NCBI GenBank assembly: GCA_964348665.1
Contig: CAYGDP010000012.1
Location: 1-64,000 of the forward strand
Source: CAYGDP01 sp964348665
Lineage (GTDB): Bacteria > Verrucomicrobiota > Verrucomicrobiia > Palsa-1439 > CAYGDP01
Direction of reading: 5' to 3'
DNA: 64,000 bases
The position numbers and the translations under genes are program-made. Below the pieces are notes generated by a model that had not been told where the DNA came from, made no database searches, and saw only the letters and a program-made list of their open reading frames with translations. This document shows, in pieces, positions 48,057 to 56,395 of this stretch (position 1 is the first letter of the stretch; each line of letters begins with the position of its first letter).

Positions 48057-49076
48057 GTGAATCGAAACTACAAAATCGCAACGGAGACGGTTCGTGTCGT
48101 TCTCCTCGTTTTCCTTGTTGCGTTCCTACTCGGCTATTATCATGTGGGGTATAAAACAGTCGCTCTATCGCTCGGCATGCGCGGTTTTCGATATAATTCC
48201 CAGCAAGAAGCACATAATTATCTGCAGAGCATCGGTAATTCTCTGCCACAGGATTCCACCGACCCGTTGCGACGCGTTGAGAGTTATTTGATTTGGATTC
48301 GGCAACATGTCAACTTGCGCCCCAACCCAATCAACCATCCCAACCCCGCCTATCTGATCGAGCGGGGTGGCCTTTGCGGACAATTCATGACTGTCTTGCA
48401 GGGCTTGCTCCAAGCAAACGATTATGAAGCACGGCAAATCATGCTCAATTGGAATGGCTCCAGCACCGCTCATGTGATCATCGAAGTGCGAATCGGCGAC
48501 CACTGGATTGCAGTTGATCCACTGGGATTCGGCCATGATCTTTCGTTCAAAAACATTACCGTCTCTTATATACTCAAACAGAACGGTCAACCCGCCAGTG
48601 TATTCGATCTCTATTCCAATCCCTCGCTCCTCTCCCCAAAATACAAATTCGGCAGTGATTTCTTCCGGCAAGGCAGCGCATTCAAGGTTGAACCTGCTTC
48701 CGATTATCGCTCATTTCAAGTCACTCCGTCCTTCACCTACGGCCGCGACTGGCCAACAATTTCCGTTGCCAATCTCGAAGATGGCAGTTGGCTCTATCAT
48801 TACGATCAATTTGCCTCCATCCATTTGCGAGACGTGACTTGGTGGAGCGCGTTCCCCTATTTCAGCCGCCTGACTTTCTGGTTTGGGATGAATCCAATCG
48901 TCTTCCATTTCGAGTGGCCGCTCATCTTGCTCACCCTTGGCGTATACGCGGTCTGGCGTAAGCGGAAAACATTTTCACGCGAAAAATTTCAGCGCTGCGA
49001 ATATGCGTTCGCCGCTCTCTTCGCCCTCTACTCCATCGCCGTCACGTTTCTCTGGTGGAATCGGTTTCAACTCTAG
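48057..49076 (+). CDS. Membrane transglutaminase-like cysteine protein
   Basis: The 339-residue protein has a membrane helix at about 12-32, a periplasmic transglutaminase-like domain, and two or three helices near the C-terminus (about 278-337). The domain shows a Cys-His-Asp triad: Cys107 (RGGLCGQF), His139 (TAHVIIEV) and Asp154 (AVDPLG). The fold is used by proteases, amidases and acyl-transfer enzymes as well as true transglutaminases. In an exopolysaccharide locus it may process or attach a partner protein or modify the polymer. Translation starts at a GTG 6 bases after gmd. The function is unassigned. Confidence 0.75.
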   Translation: MNRNYKIATETVRVVLLVFLVAFLLGYYHVGYKTVALSLGMRGFRYNSQQEAHNYLQSIGNSLPQDSTDPLRRVESYLIWIRQHVNLRPNPINHPNPAYLIERGGLCGQFMTVLQGLLQANDYEARQIMLNWNGSSTAHVIIEVRIGDHWIAVDPLGFGHDLSFKNITVSYILKQNGQPASVFDLYSNPSLLSPKYKFGSDFFRQGSAFKVEPASDYRSFQVTPSFTYGRDWPTISVANLEDGSWLYHYDQFASIHLRDVTWWSAFPYFSRLTFWFGMNPIVFHFEWPLILLTLGVYAVWRKRKTFSREKFQRCEYAFAALFALYSIAVTFLWWNRFQL

Positions 49077-49094
49077 CACAACCGGATCCAATCC

Positions 49095-49943
49095 ATGCGT
49101 CTTCCCGACTTGGCCGAGCTGCACGACCCGGATCATCTCTTCCTGCGCGGACATGACGGTGACGAGTTTCATTGTCCTAGTCCTCGATCGTTTACGCGCC
49201 GGATGTATCGGGAGAGATTCGATGCCGTGCTAAGGGGGGTCGACCGGTGTCGAGCGGCCATTGGCAAACCGCCGCAGGAAATCTCCATTCTCGATATCGG
49301 TTGCGCACAAGGAAATTACAGTCTGACGCTGGCCGAACTTGGCTATCGCGTGGTCGCCATGGATCTAAAACTCTCGTTCCTTCGGTATCTTCGACTGAAA
49401 TACGAGCGGGGCGCCGTGCATTGCATCAACGCCTCGCTGGAAGCCCCGCCATTCCGAAGTGGATTCGACATCGTGTTGCTCGGTGAAGTCATTGAACACG
49501 TCGCTCATCCAGATCGGTTGCTGGCAACGCTGCGCGAGCTACTCACCCCGGGAGGGTGGTTGGTTCTCACAACTCCCAACGGAGACCGATTTCATACGGG
49601 CCTGCCGACGCTCTCCCAGATCCAAGACCACAATGCCTTGGAATCCAAGCAATTCAAACCGGATGCCGATGGCCATCTCTTTCTGCTCACCCGCGATGAG
49701 CTGCGCGCCGAAACAGCAAAGGCCGGCCTGGATCGAATCGAGCATCAATACTTTTCAACCCCTTGGGTGACGGGCAGGCTTAAATTTCGCGTCCTGACCC
49801 GCTTTCTCCCGTTGGCCATTTCTTCTGGTTTGGACCGAGCATTTCTAAAAACCAACGTGCTAGCCCGACGATTTGCAGAGGGCCAGATGATTGTTGCGCA
49901 ACGCCCAAAAACAAGCCCGGAACCTGCCTCCATCCGCGAATGA
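49095..49943 (+). CDS. Class I SAM-dependent methyltransferase
   Basis: The 282-residue protein has a Rossmann-type methyltransferase fold. The SAM-binding motif ILDIGCAQGNYSLTLAELGY, an acidic motif in VVAMDLKLS, and the post-motif FDIVLLGEVIEHVAHPDRLL with LTPGGWLVLTTPNGDRF are clear. The target, sugar hydroxyl or lipid carrier, cannot be told. It overlaps the glycosyltransferase that follows (ATGA at 49940-49943), so both probably act on the same glycan intermediate. Confidence 0.86.
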   Translation: MRLPDLAELHDPDHLFLRGHDGDEFHCPSPRSFTRRMYRERFDAVLRGVDRCRAAIGKPPQEISILDIGCAQGNYSLTLAELGYRVVAMDLKLSFLRYLRLKYERGAVHCINASLEAPPFRSGFDIVLLGEVIEHVAHPDRLLATLRELLTPGGWLVLTTPNGDRFHTGLPTLSQIQDHNALESKQFKPDADGHLFLLTRDELRAETAKAGLDRIEHQYFSTPWVTGRLKFRVLTRFLPLAISSGLDRAFLKTNVLARRFAEGQMIVAQRPKTSPEPASIRE

Positions 49944-51136
49944 AGGTTCTCCACGTCAATGATTACTATGATCGTGTCGGAGGCGCGGAAGTGATCCTTT
50001 TCCAAACGCTCCAGGGTCTCGAAGAGTCAAACGTCACTAATGTTGTCGTTCATCAACACCCTAACCCGGCGGCTGATCCCTCTCGACAGTCGTATCAAAT
50101 CCAAAACCTCGGCGATCCGGATTCTTCCCGCGACTCCACCATCGAACAAACGTTTCGTGACATCCTCCACAAAGAAAACCCCGATGTCATTCACCTCTAT
50201 TACCTCGGCAATCCGCGCATCGCCGAGATTAGCGTGGAAACATCCCCGACCGTGCAGAGCGTTTTCAATCACAACTTTTATTGTCCCGGCGGCCAGAAAT
50301 ATCTGCCGCATCTCGGTCGCGTTTGCCATAAACCGTTCGGCGTAGGCTGCTACGCAGCGGCGTTTCTTACCCATTGCAATAGCATTCGGCCTCGGACGCT
50401 GGCCGCATCGCACGACCGCTGCTCGCAAACCCTTGGCAATCGGAGTCTCACGTTTCTACCGTTGAGCCAATACCAAGCTGACCGCCTCTGTGAGTCTGGT
50501 GTCGAGCCAAACCGCGTGACACTTCTGCCGCCATTTACCAATCTTCCACTTCAAGAACCGATGCCCGCTGAATCTCCCCCCATGATTTTATTTGCGGGCC
50601 GTGTAACACCGCAAAAAGGGTTGGATACTCTCCTGCGATCTCTGGTTCGCGTGCAAACGCCGTTCTGTTTCGTTGTCGCGGGGGATGGTCTGGAATTGCC
50701 GAACGCAAAACGACTCGCCGATAAACTTGGCCTCTCTTACTGCACAAAGTTTCTCGGATGGACATCCGCCGAGAGTACCGAGGAACTCTACCGGCGCGCT
50801 TCCCTCGTCGTCGTGCCGTCCATCTGGCCAGAGCCATTCGGCATGGTCGGGATCGAAGCCATGAGCCATTCGAAACCCGTCGTTGCGTTTCGAGTGGGCG
50901 GCATCCCGGAATGGCTGTCGCACCGCGAAACCGGCATCCTGATCGAACCGTACGACGAGAACGCCATGACCCAGGCCATTGACGAATTGCTAACCAAACC
51001 GGACATGGCTTTGGCGATGGGACGCCGAGGACGCGAGCGCGTTGAGAAAGAGTTTACTAAGCAACGATATGTGACTAAACTGCTGGCGGTTTATAAGGAT
51101 GCCATTGCTGCAACCCAATCGAAGGAGCACAAATGA
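49940..51136 (+). CDS. GT4-family glycosyltransferase
   Basis: This is a 398-residue GT-B glycosyltransferase. The N-terminal domain contains VNDYYDRVGGAEVILFQTLQ. The C-terminal domain has ILFAGRVTPQKGLDTLLRSL and the donor-site segment VPSIWPEPFGMVGIEAMSHSKPVVAF, where the E-x7-E motif runs EPFGMVGIE. It transfers a sugar from a nucleotide donor to a lipid-linked acceptor on the cytoplasmic face. Donor and linkage cannot be predicted. An unusual Cys-rich stretch (CPGGQKYLPHLGRVCHKPFG) near residue 115 could bind metal; the pattern is seen in related polysaccharide enzymes. Confidence 0.9.
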   Translation: MKVLHVNDYYDRVGGAEVILFQTLQGLEESNVTNVVVHQHPNPAADPSRQSYQIQNLGDPDSSRDSTIEQTFRDILHKENPDVIHLYYLGNPRIAEISVETSPTVQSVFNHNFYCPGGQKYLPHLGRVCHKPFGVGCYAAAFLTHCNSIRPRTLAASHDRCSQTLGNRSLTFLPLSQYQADRLCESGVEPNRVTLLPPFTNLPLQEPMPAESPPMILFAGRVTPQKGLDTLLRSLVRVQTPFCFVVAGDGLELPNAKRLADKLGLSYCTKFLGWTSAESTEELYRRASLVVVPSIWPEPFGMVGIEAMSHSKPVVAFRVGGIPEWLSHRETGILIEPYDENAMTQAIDELLTKPDMALAMGRRGRERVEKEFTKQRYVTKLLAVYKDAIAATQSKEHK

Positions 51137-51543
51137 AACTTGAAATCGTCAAGCCAACTTGCAATCCGCTGACCGTTTACGACGGCCGCGGCGGCATTTT
51201 CACCTACATCCCGAAAGAACCGTTGGTTGAATTCAATATGCTCTACTTCCAGCCCGGCAAAAGCCGCGGGAATCATTATCATCCCGAATTCAACGAATAT
51301 TTTCTAGTCGTGGACGGCCAAGGCGTCATGGTAACCCGCGACGCACCGGACGCAAAAGAAGAAGTCATTCACATGAGCAAAGGAATGTGCTCTCGCACCC
51401 CTGCCGGCACGGTTCATGCCTTCTACGCCATCACACCCGTCACCGCAGTCGCGTTGCTGACCAAAAAATGGGATGATTGCAATCCGCCCATCGTGCGCGA
51501 GGATGTCATCAATCCCCAGTATTTCAATCCGCCCAACAAATGA
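51133..51543 (+). CDS. Cupin-fold sugar-modifying protein
   Basis: This is a 136-residue single cupin. Motif 1 is GNHYHPEFNEYFLVVDG (two His and a Glu) and motif 2 is GMCSRTPAGTVHAFYA (third His), so metal-binding residues are present. Small cupins in polysaccharide loci act as 3,5-epimerases, ketoisomerases or related enzymes on nucleotide-4-keto-6-deoxysugars. Its place between a glycosyltransferase and a sugar epimerase, with gmd upstream, supports action on the Gmd product. Start and stop both overlap neighbours by ATGA. Confidence 0.78.
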   Translation: MKLEIVKPTCNPLTVYDGRGGIFTYIPKEPLVEFNMLYFQPGKSRGNHYHPEFNEYFLVVDGQGVMVTRDAPDAKEEVIHMSKGMCSRTPAGTVHAFYAITPVTAVALLTKKWDDCNPPIVREDVINPQYFNPPNK

Positions 51544-52238
51544 TCATTGTCGGTGTCGTGGGAGCAAACGGTTTCGTCGGCAACGCCCTCTGCGGCGCGC
51601 TCGCCCGCGTGGAAAGCGTCCAACTCAAAACTGTAACGCGGGAAACCTATGCCGACGCGAAGTCTCGTACCTACGATATCCTGATCAACGCCGCCATGCC
51701 CGCCGCCCGGTTTTGGGCCAAGAACAATCCAACCGCCGACTTTGTCGAGACGGTGCAAAAAACCTCTTCCCTCGTCCAGGAATGGCGCTACACGAAATTT
51801 GTCCAAATCAGCAGCGTCTCCGCGCGCTGCCAGCTCGACACAGTGTACGGACGACACAAAGCCGCCGCCGAAAAACTTTGCGGTTTCGGTCGAAACCTAG
51901 TCGTCCGCCTCGGCCCAATGTATGGCCCGACACTGACAAAAGGAGTGTTGATCGACATGCTGGAAGGCAAGAAAGTCTTCGTGGATGGCGCAAGCCGGTA
52001 CTGCTTCGCTCCGTTGGATTTCTGCGCCAATTGGGTCGCCGCCAATCTGGACCGAAGTGGATTGGCCGAGGTTGGCGCGCGTAATGCAATCTCTCTACGC
52101 GAGGTCGCCGCGCATCTTGGCAAACCGATCGAGTTTCAAGGCGCGCAGGATCACCAGGAAATCCAAAATCCTGACCCTACATTTCCCGATGTCCGCGACG
52201 TGTTGAAGTTCCTGGACGCGAAGCGAATAAAGCCATGA
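51540..52238 (+). CDS. NAD(P)-dependent sugar epimerase/reductase
   Basis: This is a 232-residue Rossmann protein of the extended SDR group. The nucleotide loop is VGANGFVGNALCGAL, near the N-terminus. The active-site region contains QISSVSARC and DTVYGRHKAAAEKL (Tyr-x3-Lys), followed by VVRLGPMYGP. It is shorter than full-size epimerases (about 300), like the compact 4-keto-sugar reductases such as those ending deoxysugar pathways. It lies next to the C-methyltransferase and cupin. The frame extends upstream, but ATG 51540 overlaps the cupin stop. Confidence 0.82.
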   Translation: MIIVGVVGANGFVGNALCGALARVESVQLKTVTRETYADAKSRTYDILINAAMPAARFWAKNNPTADFVETVQKTSSLVQEWRYTKFVQISSVSARCQLDTVYGRHKAAAEKLCGFGRNLVVRLGPMYGPTLTKGVLIDMLEGKKVFVDGASRYCFAPLDFCANWVAANLDRSGLAEVGARNAISLREVAAHLGKPIEFQGAQDHQEIQNPDPTFPDVRDVLKFLDAKRIKP

Positions 52239-53485
52239 ACATCACCGCCACTCGAATTGACCGCTGCCGGATTTGCAGCAACCGGTCGCTCCTCCCCGCC
52301 GTCAACATCGGCGATCAATACCTGTCGTCGCTCTTCCCGCCCACTCTTGATTATCGCGGCGACATTCCAAAACTTCCGCTGGACCTGGTGCTGTGTGAAA
52401 AAAAGGACCACGACACTTGCGGTCTCGTCCAGCTCGCGCATCAGATCGATCTCTCCGAAATGTACGCCGCCTACCCCTACACCAGCGCCACCAATTCCTC
52501 GATGTCGAAAATCCTCCAAAACATCGCCGACAATGGCCGCGCGCTCGGCCACCTGCGCCCGGGAGATGTCATCCTCGATATCGGCGGCAACGACGGCACC
52601 CTGCTCTCCTTCTTCCGCGACGGCGGATACGACCTCGTCTGCATTGACGCAGCGCAAAACATCAAGCCCGTCTTCGATCACCAGCGGGTCACTGGGTATT
52701 TTACCGCGAAATCGTATCAATCCATCGCCACAAAACCCGCGCGGCTCATCTTTAGCATCGCGATGTTCTATCACCTCGCCGATCCCATCGCCTTCGCGCG
52801 CGACGTCGCCGCGTGCCTCGATGACGACGGCGTGTGGATCATCCAGATGGCGTATTTGCCGACCATGTTGCAAACCAATATGTACGACAACATCGTCCAT
52901 GAACATGCCGGCTACTACGGGACGCGTCATCTTCGATGGATGATGGAGCGTGTCGGTCTAGAAATCTTCGATGTCGAGCTCAACGACGTCTATGGGGGCA
53001 GCTTCCGTGTTTTTGTGAAGAAAAAAGGTTGTTCCCAATTCAAACCCTCCGCGTGCCTGCGCGACAATCTCGATGACGAACTGCGCCTCGGCATCTACGC
53101 GACCGCCACTTATGAGGCGTTTCGCCGGCGCATCGAGCGGACACGAGACGAGCTGCGGAAACTCTGCGGAGAAATCAAGGCGGCAGGAAAAAAAATCTGG
53201 GTCTACGGTGCCTCAACCAAAGGCAATACCATTCTCCAATACTGCAACCTAGGCAAAGAGGACCTCGTCGCCGCGGCCGATGCTAATCCGTTCAAGTTCG
53301 GCAAATTTATCGTGGGCGCCGATATTCCCATCACCGACGAGCCAACGATGCGCGCCGCGCGCCCCGATTATTTGCTCGCGCTACCCTACAGTTTTGTGGA
53401 CGCATTCATGAAACGAGAAGCCGTGTTGATCGCGCAAGGGACGAAATTCATCGTTCCCCTTCCCGACGTTCGGATTCTGCCGTGA
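52235..53485 (+). CDS. Nucleotide-sugar C-methyltransferase (TylCIII/NovU type)
   Basis: This is a 416-residue three-part enzyme. A small N-terminal zinc-binding part (CRICSNRSLLPAVNIGDQYLS; further Cys at LVLCEKKDHDTCGLVQL) is followed by a SAM-binding domain (VILDIGGNDGTLLSFF; SIAMFYHLADPIAFA). A C-terminal Rossmann-like domain follows (KIWVYGASTKGNTILQYCNL). This layout belongs to the C-3/C-5 methyltransferases of branched deoxysugars, acting on a 4-keto-6-deoxy nucleotide sugar. With gmd, the cupin and the reductase nearby, a GDP-linked C-methyl hexose is likely. Its ATG overlaps the preceding stop. Confidence 0.88.
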   Translation: MNITATRIDRCRICSNRSLLPAVNIGDQYLSSLFPPTLDYRGDIPKLPLDLVLCEKKDHDTCGLVQLAHQIDLSEMYAAYPYTSATNSSMSKILQNIADNGRALGHLRPGDVILDIGGNDGTLLSFFRDGGYDLVCIDAAQNIKPVFDHQRVTGYFTAKSYQSIATKPARLIFSIAMFYHLADPIAFARDVAACLDDDGVWIIQMAYLPTMLQTNMYDNIVHEHAGYYGTRHLRWMMERVGLEIFDVELNDVYGGSFRVFVKKKGCSQFKPSACLRDNLDDELRLGIYATATYEAFRRRIERTRDELRKLCGEIKAAGKKIWVYGASTKGNTILQYCNLGKEDLVAAADANPFKFGKFIVGADIPITDEPTMRAARPDYLLALPYSFVDAFMKREAVLIAQGTKFIVPLPDVRILP

Positions 53486-53547
53486 CTATCCCCTCTTGTC
53501 GCTCTCGTGTCGTTCCCCGTTTTTCGCTGTCCATCCATAATTGACTC

Positions 53548-54813
53548 ATGACCGAAGAACTCCATCTCCGCCGCCTGCTGATCAAAAACACCGGCGTGCA
53601 AATCGTCGGGCAGATCGTCTCTCTCGCCGTCGGATTGGCGACCACCGTGATCCTCTCCCGTTACCTCGGTGTCGAACGCTTCGGCCAGTTCAATTATATC
53701 CTCTTCGGCTTCTATTTCTACTTCCTGGCTCTCAATGACTTCGGCGTCAGCGTGGTGGTTGTCCGCGAGTGTTCCAAGGCGCGCGACCGCGCGGGAGAAA
53801 TCATTGGCGCGATGCTGACATTCAAATTGATCCTTTCCGCCTTCTCCGTTTTGGCGGCTTGGCTGGCGATTTGGTGGATGAATTTTCCCGCCGAACAACG
53901 CGACGCGCTCTTCCTCTACGCGCTCATCTTGCCCGTTATCGCGCTGCAACTGCCGACCACGATCTTCCAAGTCATCCTGAAACTGGAATATTCATCACTC
54001 ATCGGCATCGCGACTCGTCTCGTGACATTTCTGTTGCTGCTCGGCGGCGTTTGGATCGAGGGTGACCTGAGAACTCTTGTCGTGGCGCTAGTGATTGCCG
54101 AAATTTTTTCGGCGTGCGTCTTGCTGGCTGCTGCGCGCAAATTCGTAACGCCTGTCTGGCGGTTCGATGCTCGACTGTGGAAGGAGGTACTGCGCTCCAG
54201 CATCCCGCTGGGCGTCATGGGATTGTTTGTCGCCGTGCTGAATCGTTCGGGTTTCATTCTGCTGGAACGCATGAGCAATCCAGAACAACTCGGCCTCTAT
54301 TCGGCCGCATATCGCATCACCAATCTGCTGGAATCATTTCCGATCATGGTGATGGCTACCATTTATCCGCTAATGGCGCGGTACGCCGCCGAGGATGTGG
54401 GGAAATTACGCGCGTTGTACAAACAAAGCGTTCTGTTGTTGACCGCCGTCGCAATTCCAATGGCAATCGTGATCACACTGCTCGCGCCGTGGATCATCCA
54501 ACTGCTCTACGGACCGAAATTTGCAGGCGCAGAAAACGTCCTCCGCGTGTTGATTTGGGCGACAATGTTCCTCTATATCGCCTTAAGTGGAGGCAATTTG
54601 CTTATCGCGACGGGGCGCGAACAAGTCAGCCTTACTCTCAACATCATCGCAGCAATCCTTAGCCTTGTCCTCGGTCTCCTATTCATCCCGAAATACGGCC
54701 ACGTCGGCGCCGCGTTGACCAATGCCGCTTGTTATTTCTTTATCCTTGTCGCCATATTCACCGCTGTATCCTTTGCATTACGTACACCATCGCCCCCTGC
54801 ATCAACCCCATGA
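53548..54813 (+). CDS. Wzx-type oligosaccharide flippase
   Basis: The 421-residue membrane protein has about 12-14 helices. The MATE/MOP-fold polysaccharide-flippase signatures include GVQIVGQIVSLAVGLATTVILS-type helix 1 and RYLGVERFGQFNYIL, followed by DFGVSVVVVRECSK. It moves undecaprenyl-linked repeat units across the inner membrane for the Wzx/Wzy pathway. It overlaps the following glycosyltransferase by ATGA. A 62-base gap separates it from the C-methyltransferase; no promoter was seen there. Confidence 0.9.
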   Translation: MTEELHLRRLLIKNTGVQIVGQIVSLAVGLATTVILSRYLGVERFGQFNYILFGFYFYFLALNDFGVSVVVVRECSKARDRAGEIIGAMLTFKLILSAFSVLAAWLAIWWMNFPAEQRDALFLYALILPVIALQLPTTIFQVILKLEYSSLIGIATRLVTFLLLLGGVWIEGDLRTLVVALVIAEIFSACVLLAAARKFVTPVWRFDARLWKEVLRSSIPLGVMGLFVAVLNRSGFILLERMSNPEQLGLYSAAYRITNLLESFPIMVMATIYPLMARYAAEDVGKLRALYKQSVLLLTAVAIPMAIVITLLAPWIIQLLYGPKFAGAENVLRVLIWATMFLYIALSGGNLLIATGREQVSLTLNIIAAILSLVLGLLFIPKYGHVGAALTNAACYFFILVAIFTAVSFALRTPSPPASTP

Positions 54814-55853
54814 AAGTCGCCATCGTATTGCCGACGCACTTTGATGAGACCAGCGTGATCGCGGGCGCGGAGCGATTCGCCTACGAACTGGCCAAGGCAA
54901 TGTCAACGCTCGCCGACACAACGCTGGTCACGTTTGGGGATCGCGACGAGTCGCGACGGGAAGGCGCGCTGGAAATCCGGATCTGTAAGAAAAAGTTCGA
55001 CTGGGACAGCAATATCAATCCCGTTTCCCTTCAACATCTCCGCATCATCGGAGCGGCGGACGCGATTCATTGCCTTCAATTTCGCACTTTCGTGACCGAG
55101 ACGGCGATCCTTTGGGGCGCGCTTCGTGGAAAACGGGTTTTTGTCACCGACTTGCAAGGCAATGTTGCGGCAAATCTTTCGCGATTCCTCCCCGTCTGGC
55201 GCGGAATCACCGCGTTCCTGCCAATTTCCGAATTCAATCGCTCCACCGGGGCTGGCGCACCGGTTCCACGCCCCGCACAGATCATTTACGGCGGAGTGGA
55301 CGCGGAAAAATTCCTGCCGGAACCGGGTTTGAAAGCGCAAACTCTCCTTTGTGTCGGGCGAATCTTTGAGGCAAAAGGCGTTCATGACCTTCTGGACGCG
55401 CTTCCGCCGCGCACACACCTCGATGTTATCGGCAAGTGCAGCGACAAAGAATATCTCGACCGGCTGCATCGGCTCGGCGCCGGCAAGAATGTGGCATTCA
55501 ATCATGACGCGCCCGATTCAGCGCTGTTGCTAGCATATCAGCGCGCGATGATCACGATCATCCCCACGTTGGTGGATGGCGGGTTTACCACCGCGATGGA
55601 ATCGATGGCCTGCGGCACGCCTGTCATCGCGACGAAAGTTGGTTCGCTGCCGGAAGTGATAGACGACGGCGATACAGGGTTCCTCGTCCCACCCCGCGAT
55701 CCGGCGGCCATGCGGGAGAAAATCGAGTTGCTGCAAAACGACCCGAAACAAGCCGCCGAGATGGGCCGGCGCGGACGCGAAACGGTATTGAAAAAATTCA
55801 CATGGGAGGCAGTTGCAAAACGATGCCTGAAAGCCTACTCTGGCGACAAATGA
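54810..55853 (+). CDS. GT4-family glycosyltransferase, tandem paralogue A
   Basis: The 347-residue GT-B enzyme has an N-terminal domain containing LPTHFDETSVIAGAERFAYELAK in two pieces. Its C-terminal donor domain has ICVGRI-like TLLCVGRIFEAKGVHDLLDAL and DGGFTTAMESMACGTPVIATKVGSLP. The C-terminal ending FTWEAVAKRCLKAY is nearly the same as that of the glycosyltransferase two genes downstream, showing gene duplication. The frame extends upstream, but ATG 54810 overlaps the flippase stop and begins the family N-terminus. Confidence 0.9.
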   Translation: MKVAIVLPTHFDETSVIAGAERFAYELAKAMSTLADTTLVTFGDRDESRREGALEIRICKKKFDWDSNINPVSLQHLRIIGAADAIHCLQFRTFVTETAILWGALRGKRVFVTDLQGNVAANLSRFLPVWRGITAFLPISEFNRSTGAGAPVPRPAQIIYGGVDAEKFLPEPGLKAQTLLCVGRIFEAKGVHDLLDALPPRTHLDVIGKCSDKEYLDRLHRLGAGKNVAFNHDAPDSALLLAYQRAMITIIPTLVDGGFTTAMESMACGTPVIATKVGSLPEVIDDGDTGFLVPPRDPAAMREKIELLQNDPKQAAEMGRRGRETVLKKFTWEAVAKRCLKAYSGDK

Positions 55854-56395
55854 TGCAACCGGAATCACAAATCAAAAAACGCGTGCTAAACCTCGGCGCA
55901 GGAAAAGACCGCTCGGTGGATGGAGCCGTCACACTCGACCGTGTCGCTGACACCAGTCCCGACATTGTTCACAATCTCGATTTTTTTCCGTGGCCCATCG
56001 AGGACAACAGCTTCGATGTTGTCGTCGCCAAGGAAATCATCGAGCACCTCACGGACGTCGTACGCGTGATGGAAGAGATCCATCGGATTCTCAAGCCGAA
56101 TGGCCGAGTCATCATCACCACCCCGCACTTCTCCTGCGCCAACTCGTTCACCGACCCGACCCATCGCCATCATCTTGGCTATTATTCGATGCACTATTTC
56201 ACCGGCGAAAACCAGTGGAATTTCTATACAAAGGCGCGGTATCGCAAAATCAGCGCGCGAATCAATTTCTACGGTCGCTACAAAAACTTGCATATATCTT
56301 GGCTGGCCAATTGGAGCCCCCGCTTCTACGAGGAACATCTCTGCTGGATTTTCCCGGCGTGGTACCTGCATTTTGAGCTGGAAGCGATCAAGTGA
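55850..56395 (+). CDS. Small class I SAM-dependent methyltransferase
   Basis: The 181-residue methyltransferase has motif I in VLNLGAGKDRSVDGAVTLDR, followed by FDVVVAKEIIEHLTDVVRVM and LKPNGRVIITTPHFSCANSF. THRHHLGYYSMHYFTGENQ is a His-rich segment also seen in polysaccharide-locus methyltransferases. It is inserted between two paralogous glycosyltransferases and overlaps both (ATGA and GTGA). ATG 55850 is chosen because it overlaps the previous stop; ATG 55853 and a longer frame from 55802 are alternatives. Confidence 0.82.
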   Translation: MMQPESQIKKRVLNLGAGKDRSVDGAVTLDRVADTSPDIVHNLDFFPWPIEDNSFDVVVAKEIIEHLTDVVRVMEEIHRILKPNGRVIITTPHFSCANSFTDPTHRHHLGYYSMHYFTGENQWNFYTKARYRKISARINFYGRYKNLHISWLANWSPRFYEEHLCWIFPAWYLHFELEAIK

